A DNA stretch of 64,000 nt. Origin: Allopusillimonas ginsengisoli (GTDB lineage: Bacteria > Pseudomonadota > Gammaproteobacteria > Burkholderiales > Burkholderiaceae_B). The position numbers and the translations under genes were made by a program. The stretch spans positions 124,001 through 188,000 of the forward strand of contig NZ_SDQE01000004.1 of NCBI RefSeq assembly GCF_004153455.1, in the 5' to 3' direction. The notes under the pieces were generated by a model. It worked only from the letters and a program-made list of their open reading frames with translations, ran no database searches and had not been told where the DNA came from. This document shows, piece after piece, positions 46,989 to 56,697 of this stretch; the stretch's first letter is position 1; each line of letters starts with the position of its first letter.

Positions 46989-48335
46989 ATGGCTAAGGGA
47001 CGCTGGTACAGAGCCGGACTGGCGCTATTGCTCTCGGCGAGCGTCCTCCCCACACAGGCACAAGACCTGCTCGAAGTCTGGCAGCTCGCGCTGCAGCGCG
47101 ATCCTGTTTACGCGGCAACCGGTGCAGGGCGCGATGCCGAGCAAGAAAAAATCCCTCAGGCCAGGGCGCAGCTGCTGCCTTATGTCACGGCCGATATCGG
47201 TGCGGGCGTTGACGATACGCGTCGTGTATCCGGCTTGAACGACAGCCGTCGCGACCGCAGCGCATTATGGACGCTCAGACTGACGCAGCCCATTATCGAC
47301 ATCGGCGCCTGGGATGCGCTCAAGCAGTCTCAATACATCGCCCGGTCGGCCGACGTCGCACGCGCCGGGGCCTATCAAGATCTGATCCTGCGGGTCGCCC
47401 AGGCGTATTTCGATGTACTCGCGGCGCAGGACACATTGCGCGCGCTGCAGGCCGAAAAAGATGCCATCCAGACCCAGTTGCAGGCAGCCCGGCAGGGCTT
47501 TGAGCTGGGCAGCACCACCATCACAGACACCTACGAGGCGCAGGCCAGGCTGGATCTGGTCAATGCCAGCGAACTGCAAGCGCGAAACATCTTGCAGGTC
47601 AGCGAAGACATTCTGGCCAGTATCATTGCCGAGCGGCCCCGCACACTCGCCGAACTCAGGCCTGACGCGCGCCTTCCTGCCCCCGAACCCAATCAGCTCG
47701 ATGCCTGGACAGCCCAATCCGTGCAAGCGAACCTCACGGTCGCCCGCGCGGAGCTTGCCGCCAAAATCGTCGAAAAACAAATCGATATTGCCAAGAGCGG
47801 CCACTATCCCACCCTGCAATTGCAGGCGCAAACCGGCAGCGCGTCCAACCGTGGCATCTACAGCAACACGGGGAACCCGGATCCTGGCCCACGGTCGCTG
47901 GACAGCGCCATAGGCCTGCAACTCTCCATCCCCTTGTTCGCCGGAGGCGGGATTTCGTCCGAAGTCCGCGAACAGGCGTCCCGCCTGCAGCAAGCCCGCT
48001 ACGAACTCGAAAATGCCAAGCGGCAGGCGATACAGTCCACGCAACAGTATTTTTCGGGGGTAACCTCGGGGCGGGCCCAGGTCGAAGTACTGCGCGCGGC
48101 CGAACAATCCAGCCTTGCCTCCCTGCAGGCCAACCGCACCGGCTACGAAGTAGGTGTACGCGTCAATATCGATGTGCTCAATGCACAGCAGCAACTGTAC
48201 GAAACCCAGCGCAGCCTCGCTCGTGCACGTTACGACACGCTGATGAGCAGCTTGCGGCTAAAAGCCAGCAGCGGGATCCTCACCGACGAGGATATCGTGG
48301 CAATCAATCAGTTGCTGACACACCCCGGCAACTAG
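46989..48335 (+). CDS. tolC: TolC-family outer membrane channel
   Basis: A 448-residue precursor with a signal peptide (ending PTQAQ, about residue 25) and the TolC type of start DLLEVWQLALQRDPVYAA. The two OEP repeats contain coiled-coil stretches such as LRALQAEKDAIQTQLQAARQGFELGSTTITD, seen here as LQAEKDAIQTQLQAARQGFE. It lacks the lipobox of the NodT-type channel at 21.3-22.9 kb. Likely serves type I secretion or efflux systems encoded elsewhere. It has no spacer from pcm. Confidence 0.88.
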   Translation: MAKGRWYRAGLALLLSASVLPTQAQDLLEVWQLALQRDPVYAATGAGRDAEQEKIPQARAQLLPYVTADIGAGVDDTRRVSGLNDSRRDRSALWTLRLTQPIIDIGAWDALKQSQYIARSADVARAGAYQDLILRVAQAYFDVLAAQDTLRALQAEKDAIQTQLQAARQGFELGSTTITDTYEAQARLDLVNASELQARNILQVSEDILASIIAERPRTLAELRPDARLPAPEPNQLDAWTAQSVQANLTVARAELAAKIVEKQIDIAKSGHYPTLQLQAQTGSASNRGIYSNTGNPDPGPRSLDSAIGLQLSIPLFAGGGISSEVREQASRLQQARYELENAKRQAIQSTQQYFSGVTSGRAQVEVLRAAEQSSLASLQANRTGYEVGVRVNIDVLNAQQQLYETQRSLARARYDTLMSSLRLKASSGILTDEDIVAINQLLTHPGN

Positions 48336-48455
48336 CCTGGCGCCTGTGGTTGCGCAACTTGCCGTTGCCTGCCCGCCATCGGGACTTCGGGCGCTGCGCT
48401 CAACAAACAGGCGCCGAAGGGCCCTCAGGCCCGGCTGCACAGATAACGCGCGGAT

Positions 48456-48944
48456 TCAGCCTTGCTGGCGTATCTTGCGCAATAGCCGCGTGGTTGACCG
48501 CTCGTGCTCGAACGGAATCGCCACGGCCCGACCGCCCCAGCTTTCCACGCTGGCCGTTTCCGGCAAGACAGCCATATCGTAGTCGCCGCCCTTGACGATA
48601 ATATCGGGCCGCAGTGCTTCAATCAGCGCCTGCGGCGTGTCTTCATCGAAGGCGGTGACACAGTCAACACTGGCCAGCGCGGCGATCAAGGCCTGACGAT
48701 CCGCCAGCTCATTGAGCGGCCGGTCATCCCCTTTGCCCAGGCGGCGCACCGAGGCATCGGTGTTGAGCGCCACGACCAGGCTGGCACCCAAGGCGGCGGC
48801 GGCATCCAGATAGCTGACATGGCCACGATGCAGGATATCGAACACCCCATTGGTAAAGACCAGCGGGCGCGGCAGCGTGCCGGCACGCGCCGCTGCAATG
48901 CAGGCTTCGCGTGACAGGATCTTGGATTCGAAACTGGCTGACAT
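48456..48944 (-). CDS. rfaE2: D-glycero-beta-D-manno-heptose 1-phosphate adenylyltransferase
   Basis: A 162-residue stand-alone version of the HldE C-terminal domain. The nucleotidyltransferase motif TNGVFDILHRGHVSYL (HxGH at 39-42), GDDRPLN and the C-terminal STTRLLRKIR are visible. It makes ADP-heptose for the LPS inner core. The start at 48944 is chosen because the family motif lies about 30 residues in; an in-frame extension upstream overlaps the next gene. The kinase half (HldE N-terminal) is not here. The 120-base gap before it (48336-48455) shows no feature that I can support. Confidence 0.92.
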   Translation of the reverse strand: MSASFESKILSREACIAAARAGTLPRPLVFTNGVFDILHRGHVSYLDAAAALGASLVVALNTDASVRRLGKGDDRPLNELADRQALIAALASVDCVTAFDEDTPQALIEALRPDIIVKGGDYDMAVLPETASVESWGGRAVAIPFEHERSTTRLLRKIRQQG

Positions 48945-48964
48945 GAAACAGGATGGCTTGCTGG

Positions 48965-49816
48965 TCAGACAGGCGCCAGGGTTCTGACAAGCTGCTTGCG
49001 ATAGCGATTCAGATCCTGTGCAGTCTGGAAGGAGGTATCCAGCAGCAGCGAAAGATTGTGCAGAATGCGTGAACTGACCTTGCCTTCCCACTCGTTGTCA
49101 AAACAGATCTGGTTATCCAGCCAATGCTCCAGCCATTCGGGCGAAGGGAGTCTGGACTGGATGGTGTCGCGCGGGAACATTTCTTTGTTCACGTGCAGAT
49201 TGGTCGGGTGCAAAGCGTGTGAGCTGCGTCGCGCCGATGCCATCAGCACCCCAATCTTGGAAAACGCCAATCGTGCCTGCTCGCTGATTTCCTTGCCTTG
49301 ATGGATGAGCGCGCGCTTCATGTAACGCAGATACGCCCCCGCGTGGCGCGCTTCGTCCTGGGAAACTGTTCTGTAGATTGCCTTGATGACAGGCTCGGAA
49401 TGCCAGTCTGCAGCGCGGCGATACCAGTGATTGAGCCGGATTTCACCGCAAAAATGCAGCATCAATGTCTCCAGCGCAGGCGCCGGATCAAATTCGAAAC
49501 GTACTTTGTGCAGCTCTTCTTCGGTTGGGACCAGCTCCGGGCGAAAACGCCGCAGGTATTCCATCAACACCAGCGAATGCTTCTGCTCTTCGAAAAACCA
49601 CACAGACATAAAGGCCGAAAAATCGCTGTCGTCGCGATTGTCGCGCAGAAACATTTCGGTGGCAGGCAACGCCGACCATTCGGTAATGGCGTTCATCTTG
49701 ATCGTATACGCCTGGTCGTCGGTAAGCTTGGACGCATCGTAGTCATCCCAAGGGATGTCCGTCGCCATATTCCAGCGCACTGCTTCCATCGACTTGAACA
49801 ATTCTGGGTAAAGCAT
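48965..49816 (-). CDS. Ferritin-like di-iron protein of unknown role
   Basis: A 283-residue, mostly helical protein with all six ligands of a ferritin-like di-iron site: E46 (in AITEWSAL), E77 and H80 (EEQKH), E125 (CGEIRLNHW), E155 and H158 (QDEARHAG). The layout is that of oxygen-activating di-iron oxygenases, desaturases or rubrerythrin relatives. No Cys rubredoxin domain or signal peptide is seen. It lies between rfaE2 and ubiB on the same strand. The proximity of ubiB, ubiJ and ubiE makes a quinone hydroxylase conceivable, but this is speculation. Confidence 0.8.
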   Translation of the reverse strand: MLYPELFKSMEAVRWNMATDIPWDDYDASKLTDDQAYTIKMNAITEWSALPATEMFLRDNRDDSDFSAFMSVWFFEEQKHSLVLMEYLRRFRPELVPTEEELHKVRFEFDPAPALETLMLHFCGEIRLNHWYRRAADWHSEPVIKAIYRTVSQDEARHAGAYLRYMKRALIHQGKEISEQARLAFSKIGVLMASARRSSHALHPTNLHVNKEMFPRDTIQSRLPSPEWLEHWLDNQICFDNEWEGKVSSRILHNLSLLLDTSFQTAQDLNRYRKQLVRTLAPV

Positions 49817-49941
49817 GGGGCTCTCTCTTAATCGAAGGCGCTGTCTTTGCGCGCCAACCTGGTCACCTTAATGTAAAGCTATCGGTTGACAGGAGTATTT
49901 CAGGGGGTGGGATGGCGGCATGCAACGCATGCCTGTCGTTG

Positions 49942-51498
49942 TCATATTCGTGTGAGCGCCCAAAGGGCGACACCGACCGCGGCAGCCAGTATTGCGCATA
50001 AGGTCATCAGCACACGATTTGTGTGCTCCTGGGTTCGGCGCAGACGCTCAATCTCTAAGTTTAACTCAGGCGCCAGCGCAGGGCGACTCAGGTGCGCATG
50101 CACCAAACGGGGAAGCTGCGGCATGATCTGCGCCCACTGCGCGGCCTCCTTGTCCAGTTGCCGGCGCAGGCCGGCCAGCCCCACCCGCTCATGCATCCAT
50201 TTCTCAAGATAGGGTTTGGCGGTTTTCCAGAGATCCAGGCCCGGATCAAGATCACGGCCCATGCCCTCTACATTGAGCAACGTTTTCTGCAGCAATACCA
50301 GTTGCGGCTGAATTTCGACATTGAACCGGCGCGAGGTCTGGAATAGCCTCAGCAACACCTGCCCCAGCGATATTTCGGACAGGGGACGGTCGAAATAAGG
50401 CTCGCAAACCGCCCGCACCGCGCCTTCGAGCTCTTCTTCGCGCGTAGTGGGCGGCACCCAGCCCGACTCGATATGCAACTGGGCCACCCGGTGATAATCA
50501 CGGCGAAAGAACGCCAGAAAATTCTGGGCCAGGTAGTTTTTGTCGAACTCGGACAGCGAGCCAACAATGCCAAAATCCAGCGCAATATACCGGCCTTTGG
50601 TTTCCGGCTGGTCGGATACAAAAATATTGCCGGGATGCATGTCGGCATGGAAAAAGCCGTCGCTGAACACCTGCATGAAGAAGATTTCCACGCCCTTGCG
50701 GCCCAGCTCCTGCGTGTCGATGCCGGCGTCCTTGAGGCGCTCGATCTGGCTGATGGGGATGCCCCGCATGCGCTCCATGGTAAAGACCGTGGTGGCGCAG
50801 TATTCCCAGACAACCTCAGGCACAATCAGCAGATGATCGCGGCCTTTATCCGCCGAAAAATTGCGGCGCAACTGGCTGCAATTGGACGCTTCGCGAATAA
50901 GGTCGAGCTCATCGTGCAGGTAGTTGTCGAACTCGGCGACCACCTGGCGCGGCTTGAGCCTGCGCCCGTCTGGCGCCAAGCGCTCTACAAGGCCTGCCAG
51001 CACGGCCAGCAGCGCCAAATCTTGCTCAATGATGTCGCGCATGCCTGGCCGCAACACCTTGACCGCCACCTCGCGGCCATCATGCAACACGGCAAAATGT
51101 ACTTGGGCAATGGAGGCCGAGGCGACCGGATCAACCTCGAAATGCTTGAACAAGGTATGCGGCGAGGCGCCCAGCGCAGCTTCTATGCTGGCTGCTGCCT
51201 GGTCGGATGGAAACGGGGGCACGCGATCCTGCAGCAGGGCGAGCTCCATCGCGACGTCCAGCGGTATGAGATCCCGGCGTGTGGACAACACTTGACCAAA
51301 CTTGACGAAAATAGGCCCCAGAGATTCCAGCGCCAGCCTCAGGCGTACGCCACGCGGCGTACGCGGCGGGCGACCAAAGCGGACAATGCGCAGCAGACCG
51401 TAGGCCAGCGGATGCTTGATGCTGGAAAGCACCAGTTCGTCCAACCGGTAGCGCAATGCAATGAAGATAATGCGAAGCAAACGGCAAAATGTGAACAT
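49942..51498 (-). CDS. ubiB: Ubiquinone biosynthesis regulatory protein kinase-like UbiB
   Basis: A 518-residue member of the ABC1/UbiB atypical kinase family, with the KxGQ motif [16 protein letters not shown], an ATP-site Lys in [20 protein letters not shown] and DFGIVG, and two C-terminal TM helices ([20 protein letters not shown]). It is needed for ubiquinone synthesis and is membrane-anchored. It is 9 bases downstream of ubiJ. A 125-base gap with no visible feature separates it from the di-iron gene. Confidence 0.94.
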   Translation of the reverse strand: MFTFCRLLRIIFIALRYRLDELVLSSIKHPLAYGLLRIVRFGRPPRTPRGVRLRLALESLGPIFVKFGQVLSTRRDLIPLDVAMELALLQDRVPPFPSDQAAASIEAALGASPHTLFKHFEVDPVASASIAQVHFAVLHDGREVAVKVLRPGMRDIIEQDLALLAVLAGLVERLAPDGRRLKPRQVVAEFDNYLHDELDLIREASNCSQLRRNFSADKGRDHLLIVPEVVWEYCATTVFTMERMRGIPISQIERLKDAGIDTQELGRKGVEIFFMQVFSDGFFHADMHPGNIFVSDQPETKGRYIALDFGIVGSLSEFDKNYLAQNFLAFFRRDYHRVAQLHIESGWVPPTTREEELEGAVRAVCEPYFDRPLSEISLGQVLLRLFQTSRRFNVEIQPQLVLLQKTLLNVEGMGRDLDPGLDLWKTAKPYLEKWMHERVGLAGLRRQLDKEAAQWAQIMPQLPRLVHAHLSRPALAPELNLEIERLRRTQEHTNRVLMTLCAILAAAVGVALWALTRI

Positions 51499-51507
51499 AG
51501 CCTGGAC

Positions 51508-52176
51508 TCAAGCCTTGCGTGCAGGCCGCGTGCCTGCTGGAGTTTCTTGGGCCGCTACGCGGGCTTCCAGGCCGTTCAGGCGCTGGCCCAGTTGCACCAG
51601 CCGGGCAGACACGTCGTCGAACGCAGGCCGCGCTGCCATCATCGCGCTTTCTTCTGTGAGATATTCCGCAGTGTTGTCCGCCACGCGCGTGGCGGCCTGG
51701 CGCAGGCCGGCCACCGCCTGTCTGCCGCCGTCCATCAGCCGGCTCGCCGCCACATCGCCCACCACCCGCGCCAGGTCGTCTTCGGGATCCCACCGTAAAT
51801 CGCGGGCGAGATCCGACACGACATGCGCCAGCCCGGCATCCCCTTCGACATGCAGGATGTCTGCCAAATTGGCCGGATCCCGGCTGCGCAGGATGCGTGG
51901 CAGACTGGAAACGCGATCTGCCGGCAGCGTGAGCGTCACATCCGGCACGATGGCCGGATCGCTGGCGCCGAACAGCCCCTCGGCCTGGATGGCCAGGTTT
52001 ACATTGAAGGGGCCGGCAAGAAAGCGGATGGATTTGCCCGCATGACGGCCCAGACGCTCGCGCGCCCAGTCTTCCCGACGCAACAGCGCATTGAGCGGGC
52101 GTCGGCAAAAGGCAGCGGGATCAGGCAAAAAGGGCAAGAAGAACATGTTCGGGCGTGCGCGGCCAGGCCGTCGCAT
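51508..52176 (-). CDS. ubiJ: Ubiquinone biosynthesis accessory protein UbiJ
   Basis: A 222-residue SCP2-domain protein: N-terminal SCP2 fold (IRFLAGPFNVNLAIQAEG, PDVTLTLPADRVSSLPRIL, VEGDAGLAHVVSDLARDL) and C-terminal helical region. UbiJ with UbiK organises the ubiquinone-synthesis complex by binding lipid intermediates. The start at 52176 has AAGG six bases upstream; ATG at 52146 is the alternative. Directly followed by ubiB. Confidence 0.88.
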   Translation of the reverse strand: MRRPGRARPNMFFLPFLPDPAAFCRRPLNALLRREDWARERLGRHAGKSIRFLAGPFNVNLAIQAEGLFGASDPAIVPDVTLTLPADRVSSLPRILRSRDPANLADILHVEGDAGLAHVVSDLARDLRWDPEDDLARVVGDVAASRLMDGGRQAVAGLRQAATRVADNTAEYLTEESAMMAARPAFDDVSARLVQLGQRLNGLEARVAAQETPAGTRPARKA

Positions 52177-52249
52177 CGTTAGCCTTGGAAAGCCGTGTAG
52201 GCAAGATCTCAAGTTTAACGGTTTTGCGCCCGGACCATGATCTTGTATG

Positions 52250-52274
52250 AAAAAAAGGCGCCCGTGAGGGCGCC
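52250..52274 (-). terminator. Rho-independent terminator
   Basis: GGCGCCC (52257-52263), loop GTGA, GGGCGCC (52268-52274), a perfect 7-bp stem. On the minus strand it is followed by seven Ts (the A-run at 52250-52256). It terminates the Tim44-like gene, whose stop is at 52295, so that gene is separate from ubiJB. Confidence 0.85.
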
Positions 52275-52294
52275 AACCACGCATGTTTGAAGAC

Positions 52295-53275
52295 TTAGCT
52301 GGCGTAATCCAGCGGGATCTGCTGTATGCCTGCCAACAGCCAGCCTGCATCATCCGCCTTGTAGAGGTTCCAGACCTCTTCGAAACGGAATGCCTCGGTA
52401 TCCGGCGCTTCGCGCAGCATGCCGGAATAGCGGACGCTGGCCAGATGGCCACCCGACACGGCTTCTATGCCCAGCAATTCGGCATTGAGCAGTACGACTT
52501 CGGTGACATTGGCGCCCGCGCGCTGGAGGATTTCGGGCTTGACCTCGGCGACCAGGTCGTCTGTCATGAATTCACGCAGCTTTTCGATATCGCCGCTGTC
52601 CCACACCGCCTGGATTTCGATGAAACGGGACTTGGCATTGGCCAGGAACGACGCTGTGTCGAAATCGCCGGGGATAAACCAGGATTTGTCGACGGGTGGC
52701 GCGGGCACGGCGGCCGGCGCAACGCCAACCGACGCCGCGGCAGGCGCCGCGGCCGGACCGGCATGCTGACGCTGCCAGGTAGGCTGCGCAGGCTCTGCCT
52801 GGCGACGCATTGGGCTTGCGCCCCCTGTTTGCAGGGCTGGGCGCGCCGCGCCGCCACGCAGCTTGCGTACAAGGAAAATGACAGCGAAAACGACCAGACC
52901 GATCAGCAGCAGGCTGGACATGAATTCGAGAAATGCGCCTGACAGGCCAAGGCTCGAGAGCAACGCGGCAATACCCAGGCCGGCGGCAATGCCCGCAATC
53001 GGGCCAAGCCAGCGGGACATGCCACTGCGGGCGGTTGCTGCCTTGGCCGCGCCGGCTGTGGCCGCGCCTGCCGCTGGCGCGGCGGTGCGAGGCGTTGTGC
53101 TGGCTGCGGGCGGCGTGACAGCCTGGCGTTGCTGAGTGATGTTGGACGATTGGCGGCCAAAGCTCTTGCCGCCGCCCATGCGGCGAGCTTCTGCATCGAA
53201 TGGCGCAGCAAGCATGGCGCCGGCCGCAATGGCCAGTACGAACATGGCTAGCAGTCGGGAACCTCGATGGGTCAT
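52295..53275 (-). CDS. Tim44-like domain membrane protein
   Basis: The start at 53275 follows AGGAG with seven bases between. The 326-residue precursor has an N-terminal signal or anchor (LLAMFVLAIAAGAMLAAPF), an Ala/Pro-rich stretch (about 50-100), one or two TM segments (GIAAGLGIAALLSSLGLSG and LLLIGLVVFAVIFLV), then a C-terminal Tim44-like domain (FLANAKSRFIEIQAVWDSGDIEKLREFM, in part FIEIQAVWDSGD). Such bacterial Tim44-domain proteins are uncharacterised; an import or scaffold role is unproven. It lies between ubiE and ubiJ. Confidence 0.8.
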   Translation of the reverse strand: MTHRGSRLLAMFVLAIAAGAMLAAPFDAEARRMGGGKSFGRQSSNITQQRQAVTPPAASTTPRTAAPAAGAATAGAAKAATARSGMSRWLGPIAGIAAGLGIAALLSSLGLSGAFLEFMSSLLLIGLVVFAVIFLVRKLRGGAARPALQTGGASPMRRQAEPAQPTWQRQHAGPAAAPAAASVGVAPAAVPAPPVDKSWFIPGDFDTASFLANAKSRFIEIQAVWDSGDIEKLREFMTDDLVAEVKPEILQRAGANVTEVVLLNAELLGIEAVSGGHLASVRYSGMLREAPDTEAFRFEEVWNLYKADDAGWLLAGIQQIPLDYAS

Positions 53276-53485
53276 GATTTGCTCCTGTGTCCCGCGCTGC
53301 GAAGGCGCGGGAGCTTGATAAAGAAGCGCAGGAACATGCCCTGCGCAGAGATGGATAACAATTCTTACTGGAAGCTGAACATTATCATAATCTGGCGGTT
53401 GCCGCATAAAAAAACATTGCGCGCGCTCCCTGCGCAATGCCTTTCAATGCGTTACCGGTCGGGTCAGGATTGCGCAGCGCAGGGG

Positions 53486-54271
53486 TCAGCCAAGGTAAAC
53501 GCCTTCGTGCAGCGCCACGAGCCCCGCGCTCAGATTGAAATAGCGGACCCGCGCAAGGCCGGCTTCTTCGAGCATGCCGGCCAGGGTGGCCTGGTCCGGA
53601 TGCATGCGTATGGATTCGGCCAGATAACGGTAGCTGTGCTCGTCGCCAGCGACTTTCCGGCCCAGCCAGGGCAGTACATTGAAGGAATACCAGTCGTAGG
53701 CGGGCGCAAGGGGCTTGGCAATCCGCGAGAACTCGAGCACCAGCAGCTTGCCGCCGGGCTTGAGCACGCGGCGCATTTCGGCAAGGGCCTGATCCTTGTG
53801 CGTCATGTTCCTGAGGCCAAACGCCACGCTGACGCGATCGAAATAACCAGACGGAAACGGCAGCTTTTCGGCATCGCACACGGCCACAGGCAACAACAGG
53901 CCGAGATCGGTCAGGCGATCGCGCCCCACCCGCAGCATGGAATCGTTGATATCTGTCAGCCAGACCTCGCCGGACGGGCCTGCGCGCCTGGCGAAAGCAC
54001 GCGCCAGATCGCCCGTGCCCCCCGCGATATCCAGCACTTTCATGCCCGGACGCACATTTGCCCGCCCTATCGTAAAGGCCTTCCAGACGCGATGCAGGCC
54101 AGCGGACATGAGGTCGTTCATCACGTCGTAGCGCCCCGCTACGGAATGGAAGACCTCGGCGACTTTGCCGGCCTTTTCGCGCTCTGGCACAGACGAAAAG
54201 CCAAAATGGGTGCTGGTGTCGCCGCTGTCGCGTTCGGGGGCCGACGAAGAGGGAATATCGGTATTTTGCAT
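53486..54271 (-). CDS. ubiE: Ubiquinone/menaquinone C-methyltransferase UbiE
   Basis: A 261-residue AdoMet methyltransferase for ubiquinone synthesis. The family motifs [29 protein letters not shown] (AdoMet motif I), [11 protein letters not shown] and [22 protein letters not shown] are present, and [13 protein letters not shown] is the UbiE C-terminal signature. The start at 54271 ([10 protein letters not shown]) fits the family length; longer in-frame reading upstream crosses the phoB promoter region. Divergent from phoB. Confidence 0.95.
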   Translation of the reverse strand: MQNTDIPSSSAPERDSGDTSTHFGFSSVPEREKAGKVAEVFHSVAGRYDVMNDLMSAGLHRVWKAFTIGRANVRPGMKVLDIAGGTGDLARAFARRAGPSGEVWLTDINDSMLRVGRDRLTDLGLLLPVAVCDAEKLPFPSGYFDRVSVAFGLRNMTHKDQALAEMRRVLKPGGKLLVLEFSRIAKPLAPAYDWYSFNVLPWLGRKVAGDEHSYRYLAESIRMHPDQATLAGMLEEAGLARVRYFNLSAGLVALHEGVYLG

Positions 54272-54414
54272 GATCCGCCTATCGTACATCATTCTGGTTG
54301 AGCCACAGGCTACGAAGCACGCGCCAGCAAGCGGCAAGCCCAACGTGTTTATTGCGCCCGCATCCCCCGGCCCGGGCCAGGACGTGATACAAGGCAAACG
54401 AAGATGACCTATGA

Positions 54415-54433
54415 TTTTCACAAACCTGACATA
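54415..54433 (+). promoter_or_regulatory. Pho box upstream of phoBR
   Basis: Two heptamers on an 11-base period: TTTTCAC (54415-54421) and CTGACAT (54426-54432), with spacer AAAC, against the PhoB consensus CTGTCAT-N4-CTGTCAT. The second matches 6 of 7, the first 4 of 7. It lies about 50 bases before phoB, as expected for autoactivation under phosphate limitation. Confidence 0.6.
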
Positions 54434-54484
54434 TTTGCGCCATATGATCACCCCCATGGACAACAGCGATCATCATTTCCCCCT

Positions 54485-55186
54485 ATGAGCACAACCATCT
54501 TAGTCGTGGAAGACGAACCAGCCATCCAGGAGCTGATTTCCGTCAATCTGTCTTTTGCAGGGCACAAAGTACTGCGCGCATTCGACGCCGAGCAGGCGCA
54601 AACACTGATACGCGCGGAATTGCCTGATCTGATTCTGCTGGACTGGATGCTGCCCGGCGCATCGGGCATCACGCTGGCCAAAACGCTGCGATCGGACGAA
54701 CGTACCCGCCAGGTGCCCGTCATCATGCTCACGGCCAAGGGCGCCGAGCATGACAAGGTTGACGGGCTTGAGGCGGGTGCCGACGACTACATCACCAAGC
54801 CGTTTTCTCCCAAGGAGCTGATTGCCCGCATCAAGGCGGTGCTGCGCCGCCGCGCGCCTCAGCTCACCGACGACCTCATCACGATTGGCACGCTGCGCCT
54901 GGATCCCAGCACTCACCGCGTGACAGGAAACGAGCATGCGTTATCGCTGGGCCCTACCGAATTCCGCCTGCTGCATTTTTTCATGACACACACAGAACGT
55001 GTGTTTTCCCGTGCACAACTGCTGGACCAGGTATGGGGCGACCATGTCTTCGTCGAGGAGCGCACGGTCGATGTTCATATCCGTCGCCTGCGCAAGGCGC
55101 TGGAGCCCACCGAGCACGAAAATCACATCGAAACTGTGCGCGGCGCCGGCTACCGCTTTACGGCCAGGCCCACGAAGCAGGCTTGA
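54485..55186 (+). CDS. phoB: Phosphate-responsive regulator PhoB
   Basis: A 233-residue OmpR-type regulator: receiver with acidic pair E9-D10, phospho-acceptor Asp53 in LLDWMLPGASG, a Lys in YITKPFSPKEL, and a C-terminal winged helix (LSLGPTEFRLLHFFMTH, VDVHIRRLRKAL). LSLGPTEFRLL and the paired PhoR-type kinase mark PhoB. The start at 54485 (MSTTILVVEDEP) is fixed by the receiver N-terminus. PhoR follows after 76 bases. Confidence 0.93.
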   Translation: MSTTILVVEDEPAIQELISVNLSFAGHKVLRAFDAEQAQTLIRAELPDLILLDWMLPGASGITLAKTLRSDERTRQVPVIMLTAKGAEHDKVDGLEAGADDYITKPFSPKELIARIKAVLRRRAPQLTDDLITIGTLRLDPSTHRVTGNEHALSLGPTEFRLLHFFMTHTERVFSRAQLLDQVWGDHVFVEERTVDVHIRRLRKALEPTEHENHIETVRGAGYRFTARPTKQA

Positions 55187-55262
55187 GCACGCCCTTACCC
55201 TCCTATCATCCGAACAATGTCCTGGCCAGGACAAACCATTGAATCGCCGGAATTTCCACCCT

Positions 55263-56558
55263 ATGACCAAAACCCTTATTTCAATCGGCGCATGGGCGCT
55301 GCTGGGCTGGATAATCGGTGCGTGGCTGGGTGTGAGCACAGGATGGGCGGTGTTTTCCCTTGGCCTGCTGGCCATGGTGCTCACAAGCGGCCTGCAATTG
55401 TCGCGTATTGCCAGATGGGTCAAGGATATCGATCAACCCCCGCCCCCTTCGGTGGGCCCCTGGGATGAAATCCTGGCGCCTATCTACCGCAAGCTGCGCA
55501 AAGACAAACAAGAGATCGACCATCTCAATCACCATGTCGATGGCATCATGCTGGCGGCTGAAGCCCTGCCGGACGGCGCGCTGACCCTGGACGACTCCAT
55601 GCAGCTGACCTGGTGCAACCAGATGGCCAGCGACCATATCGGGCTCAATCTCGAAAAAGACCGCTCGCACAGCATCCTGAACATTCTGCGGGCGCCGGAA
55701 TTCGCGCGCTATGCACAGCAGGAAACCTGGCCTGCACCGCTGCTGCTGCACTTGAACACCGATGACCAGGACAAAACCCTGCTGGTCCAGCTTACCCGCT
55801 ACGGTGTCGGCCAGTATCTGCTGGTCACGCGCGACGTGACCCAGGTCGAGAAACTCGAGACGACCCGCAAAGACTTCGTGGCCAATGTTTCGCACGAGTT
55901 GCGCACCCCGCTCACCGTGTTGTCGGGCTTTCTTGAAACCTTGCGCGACATGCCGCCCGAGTCGTTCAGCGAAGAACAAAAACACCGCTACCATACCCTG
56001 ATGCTGGAGCAGGCCCATCGCATGCAGGCCATTGTGGCGGATCTGCTCACCCTGTCGACACTCGAATCCTCGCCTGGCGCACAAGGCGAATCCGTACGCA
56101 TGAGCCAGGTCATCCACACTGCCCTGCAGCAAAGCCGTGTGCTGTCCAACGACCAGCATGTTTTCGTCGAGCACATTACCGAAGACCTTTGCGTGACGGG
56201 CAGCGCCACAGAACTGGCGTCCGCCATCTCCAACCTGCTGACCAACGCCATCCGCTACACCCCCAAGGACGGCACCATTACGGTCAGTTGGTATCTCACC
56301 GAAGACGGCCACGCCTGTTATTCCGTGCAGGACACCGGCATCGGCATCGCCAGCCAGGATATTCCCCGCCTGACAGAGCGTTTTTACAGAGTGGATCGAG
56401 GTCGTTCCCGCGCTACCGGCGGCACCGGACTTGGCCTGGCGATCACGAAACACGTCGCCATGCGTCACAACGCCGAACTGCGCATCCAGAGCCGTTTCGG
56501 GGCAGGCAGCCTGTTTTCCCTGGTGTTCCCACCCGCGCGCGTCGCCAGCAGCGAATAA
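55263..56558 (+). CDS. phoR: Phosphate regulon sensor kinase PhoR
   Basis: A 431-residue sensor. Two N-terminal TM segments (about 5-24 and 26-46) with almost no periplasmic part, as in PhoR, then a PAS domain (ALPDGALTLDDSMQLTWCNQ), HisKA with His211 in NVSHELRTPL, and HATPase (ISNLLTNAIRYTP, GIGIASQDI, GGTGLGLAI). No large periplasmic domain fits a kinase that reads transport through the Pst complex. pstSCAB and phoU are not in this window. Confidence 0.92.
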   Translation: MTKTLISIGAWALLGWIIGAWLGVSTGWAVFSLGLLAMVLTSGLQLSRIARWVKDIDQPPPPSVGPWDEILAPIYRKLRKDKQEIDHLNHHVDGIMLAAEALPDGALTLDDSMQLTWCNQMASDHIGLNLEKDRSHSILNILRAPEFARYAQQETWPAPLLLHLNTDDQDKTLLVQLTRYGVGQYLLVTRDVTQVEKLETTRKDFVANVSHELRTPLTVLSGFLETLRDMPPESFSEEQKHRYHTLMLEQAHRMQAIVADLLTLSTLESSPGAQGESVRMSQVIHTALQQSRVLSNDQHVFVEHITEDLCVTGSATELASAISNLLTNAIRYTPKDGTITVSWYLTEDGHACYSVQDTGIGIASQDIPRLTERFYRVDRGRSRATGGTGLGLAITKHVAMRHNAELRIQSRFGAGSLFSLVFPPARVASSE

Positions 56559-56697
56559 GCGCCCGTGTCGACACCCAGCCCAAATCGTTGCGGCGCGGGT
56601 ATTATGTCTCTGACCTAAAATACCCCGAAGCGCACGCCTGCCAGCCGCGACAACAGGCGTCACAAACGCCCCTGAAACGATACGGAGACTGCCCCTC

